A stretch of 64,000 bases of DNA from Heterobilharzia americana (lineage: Eukaryota > Platyhelminthes > Trematoda > Strigeidida > Schistosomatidae), in contig OX104129.1 in assembly GCA_944470555.2 (NCBI GenBank), positions 48,083,998 through 48,147,997 on the forward strand, read 5' to 3'. The notes beneath the pieces were generated by a model, which was given only the letters and a program-made list of their open reading frames with translations, had not been told where the DNA came from and searched no databases. The position numbers and the translations under genes are program-made. Below, piece after piece: positions 60,340 through 64,000 of this stretch. Each line of letters opens with the position of its first letter. The stretch's first letter is position 1.

Positions 60340-61580
60340 CGATAGCGAGGCACTCAGAACGCCCGCACACGCCCTGAGTACTCCCGGGTGAGTCCCATCA
60401 AGGTGGGGGAGGGAGGGAATCCCAGCCATTCATGTTTGCCATCAATGGCCAGAAATCTACTTAAAAAGAAATGTGGAAGCAATACAGAAATGCAACTTTC
60501 GAGGTAATTTTTCTGTAACCCCGAAATTTCTACGCATTTGGTGCATGAATCAAGCATGCATATTATAATGCAGCTCCCACAGTCAACATTCTCGTGGGTT
60601 CAGCGAAAGGTTATGAGGAAAAATTGCATTGAAAACTCAAAGCAAAACGAGGGGCTTTGCGGTGTTTCCCCTAATTTTCCTTCGTGTTCTGTTCGCTTCG
60701 TGCTTTTTCCATTCACTCGGTCTTGATTTTTTTATTCCCAGAATCCAGCGGCAGTAGTGTGAGCACAGGAAATGCAGTTTTTATCTTTCGAGTCTGGTTC
60801 TTGAATCTTGTTGTTCGGCTAGCTCTCGTAGCGGGCGAAGAAATATCCTCTGCCTTCATGCTTTTATCTCCGGTAGCATGATTGCCATTTTTTGGGTTGG
60901 AATTTAAAACTTTTATGTTCAATTGGTAAGGTATCTGCAGGTTGCCAGGAAAACTGGGGGCCTTTCGTGACTCCGTCCTGCACATATACCTGAAAAGAAA
61001 TAGCAGAATGGCGGAAAAGGTATGTGAGGGGTCACCGGAGGTGGATAGCGTGAGCCTAGTAACTAAAAAAGTGGCGGAAGATGGTGCAAACGTGTCGAAA
61101 GTAAAAAGATGGCATATGGTGTCAGGAGAGAGTAGTTGCAGGTTGGTGAGATGAGTAATGTTCTGAGTCTATAGGTGGCAACCCACGTGAGCTAACGTGG
61201 TTGTCTAACCTTGTAGCGGCATATAATTCCCCGAACTCGATAACTAAGGGTTCGAAGAGGCTGGCCATTGATGCTGGCCCTCATAATTCTATCAGACTCG
61301 CTAGGCTGGAGGCACATGGTCGGCTATCCAGGCCGTTTGGGGCGTTGTCATCCTAAGTTGCACATGGTCTTTTCCGAGAATTGTTTCTCTCAAAACTACC
61401 GCAGTCGATGCGAATCTTGTTGGTGACACCTTAGCCGGCTGCAATCGATGACTTGGGAACCTCAGCACATGAAATATAGGAGGCCCCTAACAGACTCACC
61501 TCCGAAAAATATTCGGTTTACGAAAAACCTGACAGCCAGGGTTGAGAAGTGGCAGAAACACATAACTCTGCTAACCAGCT
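60340..61580 (+). other. Possible 5' region of the Gypsy-like element
   Basis: Sequence just upstream of the pol remnant, less AT-rich than its surroundings. It contains a G-rich run (GGTGGGGGAGGGAGGGAATC, 60401-60420) and a reading MAEKVCEGSPEVDSVSLVTK at ~61007, which could be a Gag-like start but is not recognisable as one. LTR boundaries were not identified. Confidence 0.35.
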
Positions 61581-61599
61581 TCTACGAACCCGAATGACC

Positions 61600-64000
61600 A
61601 GGTCACGTGGTGCAGCACAGCGACGTGTTTCTGACAGTCACAGGAACTCGCATGGTTATCCAGCAACTAAATCTTGCAGGTTGGAAAACCTTAAATGGTG
61701 TTGATTTAACAACACCGATGGCGATGAAGCCAGAAATTGTAGTGAAACATGCACTTTCAAAAAGATACAATCTCGTGAAACTGTCCCGCCTGTATGCGTT
61801 AACAGCAGTCGTAGCCGGTGGAAAATGGTGTTTGTTGTGTGTCACCGATGTAAATAGGAAGGTTCGCTACCTTGTTGACACTAGCTCGGAAGTTAGCACT
61901 CTTCTTGCAACGAAGAATGGAGGTCATCATGACCCATCCTTCAATCTCCAGGCAGCTAACCCAAAGCAATTGCAACCTTTGGTATGCCTATCTCAGCTCG
62001 GGTTTGCATGAACCTGTTGACTCAATTTTCCTTCCAGTCGATGTTGCCATGCCCGTCAGTGACACGGATTTACCCAACCATTTTTTATTTACTTGTGTTT
62101 GCTCGTCGGCTACAACTGACAGGTAACAACACGGAGCTATCCATTAGTGCCATCACCTCCGTAGGTCCGAGTTTAACCATGGTTACAACTAAACACGATC
62201 GACATATCCCGTCAGACTGCCTTGGAGAAATACCCAGAGTTACAACAACCGAAGCATACTCTGTCATGCACAACCAGGAATATTATGTATTGCGCCACAA
62301 CCATAGGTTCACCTGTGACATCCTAAACATGCCGTCTATCACCTGAAAAACTACGAACGGCGAGAGGCGAATTTGATCACACGCTCGAACTGGGCACCAT
62401 CAAACCGCCACATATTCCTCGGGCACCGCCATTGCATATGGTTTTCAAATAAATAGCAACCACTGGCGTTCATTTGGTGATTACCGACGGCTCGACGCCA
62501 AAACAACACCAGACTGCCGCCGGATGCTTCGCGTCCACGACCTGACCGAGACTTCGTGCTCAATAAACGTATCCTACAAGATCGTTCTAGTCAGAGCGTA
62601 CGATCATATACCTTTGTCAGTAGATCTCACGAAAATATCCATCGTTACCCCTCTTGAACTGTTTGAATTCCTGAGCGTACCTTTTCGTCTTCGTGACGCA
62701 GCACACATTTTCTAACGCCTAGTAGGTGATATCTTGCGTAGTTTAGATTTCGTCTATGTCCGGATGAGGAAGCCTGCCACAAATGTTTGGAAGCCGCATT
62801 CAGCAGATTGAGAAGGCTTGGGTATCACAGCCAACGTACAGAAGTGCGAAGTAGGGGTCGAATAGCTTGGCTTCTCTGGGTATACCATTATCAGCAAAAG
62901 TATTCTCACGCTGGCAGATAAACTGGCAGGTATCATAAACTATTCAGGGCTGACCACTGTAAAGCGGCTTCACACTTCCAGCGAGCCCGCAAATTATTAA
63001 CTAAGGTTTATCCCATCTCTGTCCCCGTCACAAGGCTCCTCACAGATCCGCTTTTAGAGACTTTCAAGTGCATGACTTTGAATAACATGGCCGGACTTGG
63101 TTTCTTCAAGGTGAAGGAAGCCGTGTCGAGTGCAACCATGCTTATACATCACAACTCTGATGCTCCTTTGAGTATTGCTGTTGATGCAACTGACTCAGTC
63201 ATCGGAGCAGTTTTAAAACAGTGGTGGCCTTAAGCCTTTTTCCTGAGGTGTCTACAGGGGGGAAACGAGGTACGGTACATTCGGTAGGGAACTCTTAGCT
63301 ATATACTGTTCTGTAAGCCGTTTTCGACATTCGGTCGCAGGTCATAACTTCATCAGACCACACACCTCGCAGACCACAAGCCGCTGACTTTCGCTCTTTG
63401 CTCAGCGTCTGACAAATACTCTCCACGTGAGTTACGACAGCTGGATTACATTTATCACCTCACGTCAGATATCTGCCACACATCTGGAGCAAATAGATCC
63501 GCGGCCGATGCACCATCTCGAATGGCCTCGATGAACCGTATCGACAGTATTGACCTTGTTGAACCAGCTCAGTGTCAAAAAGAAAACCTTGAGCTGCATC
63601 AAGGGCTGTTTCCCATGACTCTCAAGCTACGACTGTGTCCAGCAGGGTCGGGCAAGGATTCGATTCCACGCGATGTTTCCGCTAGTCGGCCACGCCCATT
63701 AATTTCGAAGAGATTTCAAAGCAGCGTCTCAAATGTGTCACATAGGCTGCAACATCTAGGTGTATAAGCCGTCACCAGGCTTACTGTACGACGTTTCTGA
63801 GGGCCTGGAATGAACAAAGACGTCAAAGGTTAGGCTTAATCATGCGTAGCCTGCCAAAAGTGCAGGGCTGAAAAACACGTGGTAGACCTTCAGGTTCTTT
63901 TATATCCTCAGACATGCGTTTCGACCACGTCCATATAGATCTTATAGGACCCCTGCCAGAATTTAATGGATGCACTTAACTTTTCACCTGCGTGGATCAT
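61600..64000 (+). mobile_element. Ty3/Gypsy LTR retrotransposon pol remnant, truncated by window edge
   Basis: Order read on the plus strand: protease-like RYLVDTSSEVSTLLA (~61868-61912; active-site DTG reads DTS); reverse transcriptase blocks IVLVRAYDHIPL, TPLELFEFLSVPFRLRDAAH and LRSLDFVYVR (62580-62765); RNase H-like LSIAVDATDSVIGAVLKQWW and GTFGRELLAIY (63165-63310); tether RELRQLDYIYHLTSDICHTS (63430-63490); integrase zinc region CVACQKCRAEKHV (~63846) and core RFDHVHIDLIGPLPEFNG (~63913-63970). The PR-RT-RH-IN order is diagnostic of Ty3/Gypsy; schistosome families of this group include Boudicca and Saci-2/-3. Stops and frameshifts are frequent. Confidence 0.88.

Noticed and set aside
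1..64000. Search for a novel defence, biosynthetic or CRISPR-like system
   Set aside because: No operon-like clusters, no regularly spaced direct repeats, and only one host gene. The window is an ordinary repeat-rich metazoan locus.

Overview
The window looks like a piece of an AT-rich metazoan genome, most probably a blood fluke (Schistosoma or a close schistosomatid). This rests on three things read from the sequence. One split host gene has tiny 5' introns (30-35 bp) followed by introns of kilobases, a gene shape known from schistosomes. The repeats are the mix known from schistosomes: RTE-like and CR1-like non-LTR elements, Penelope-like elements with a GIY-YIG domain, a Ty3/Gypsy element and tRNA-derived SINE-like repeats. 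There are no prokaryotic gene arrays. The species cannot be fixed from sequence alone.

Only one host gene is supported: a cytosolic-type histidyl-tRNA synthetase (HARS) on the minus strand. I assembled nine coding exons between 59669 (proposed ATG) and 36971 (stop), giving 528 codons with every junction in frame. All class II histidyl-tRNA synthetase hallmarks are present. Its last three introns (about 6.8, 9.2 and 4.0 kb) are packed with retroelement debris.

Layout. 1-560: Penelope-like debris. 2982-6241: a dead, nearly full-length RTE-like element (minus), with a small extra fragment at 6480-6625. 7180-35430: repeat-rich, gene-poor sequence with palindromic double-SINE-like units, two striking inverted repeats (12673-13634 and 21799-21994), Penelope-like pieces (9930-10640, 26462-26560, 27768-29060) and fragments of a second non-LTR family (31540-32060, 33710-34180). 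36936-59669: HARS, with intronic insertions: a Penelope-like element with 428-bp inverted arms (37326-38956), another Penelope-like copy (42080-43990), a full-length RTE-like copy with a 12-bp target-site duplication (47115-50398), an endonuclease fragment (51640-52260), a Penelope-like copy split by a palindromic unit (52262-54180), and reverse transcriptase remains (54240-56400). 59805-60335: CR1-like fragment, minus. About 60900 to the right edge: a decayed Ty3/Gypsy element, plus strand, running out of the window.

Every retroelement ORF I can identify is broken by stops, frameshifts or catalytic-residue changes, so I see no autonomous active element here. I found no bacterial-style system, CRISPR array, rRNA gene or convincing functional tRNA gene. 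The most unusual signals are structural: several families of head-to-head palindromic repeats, one of which sits as a unit inside another transposon; a 338-bp inverted repeat with two mismatches; and two stretches of about 857 bp that read as identical 9.9 kb apart.
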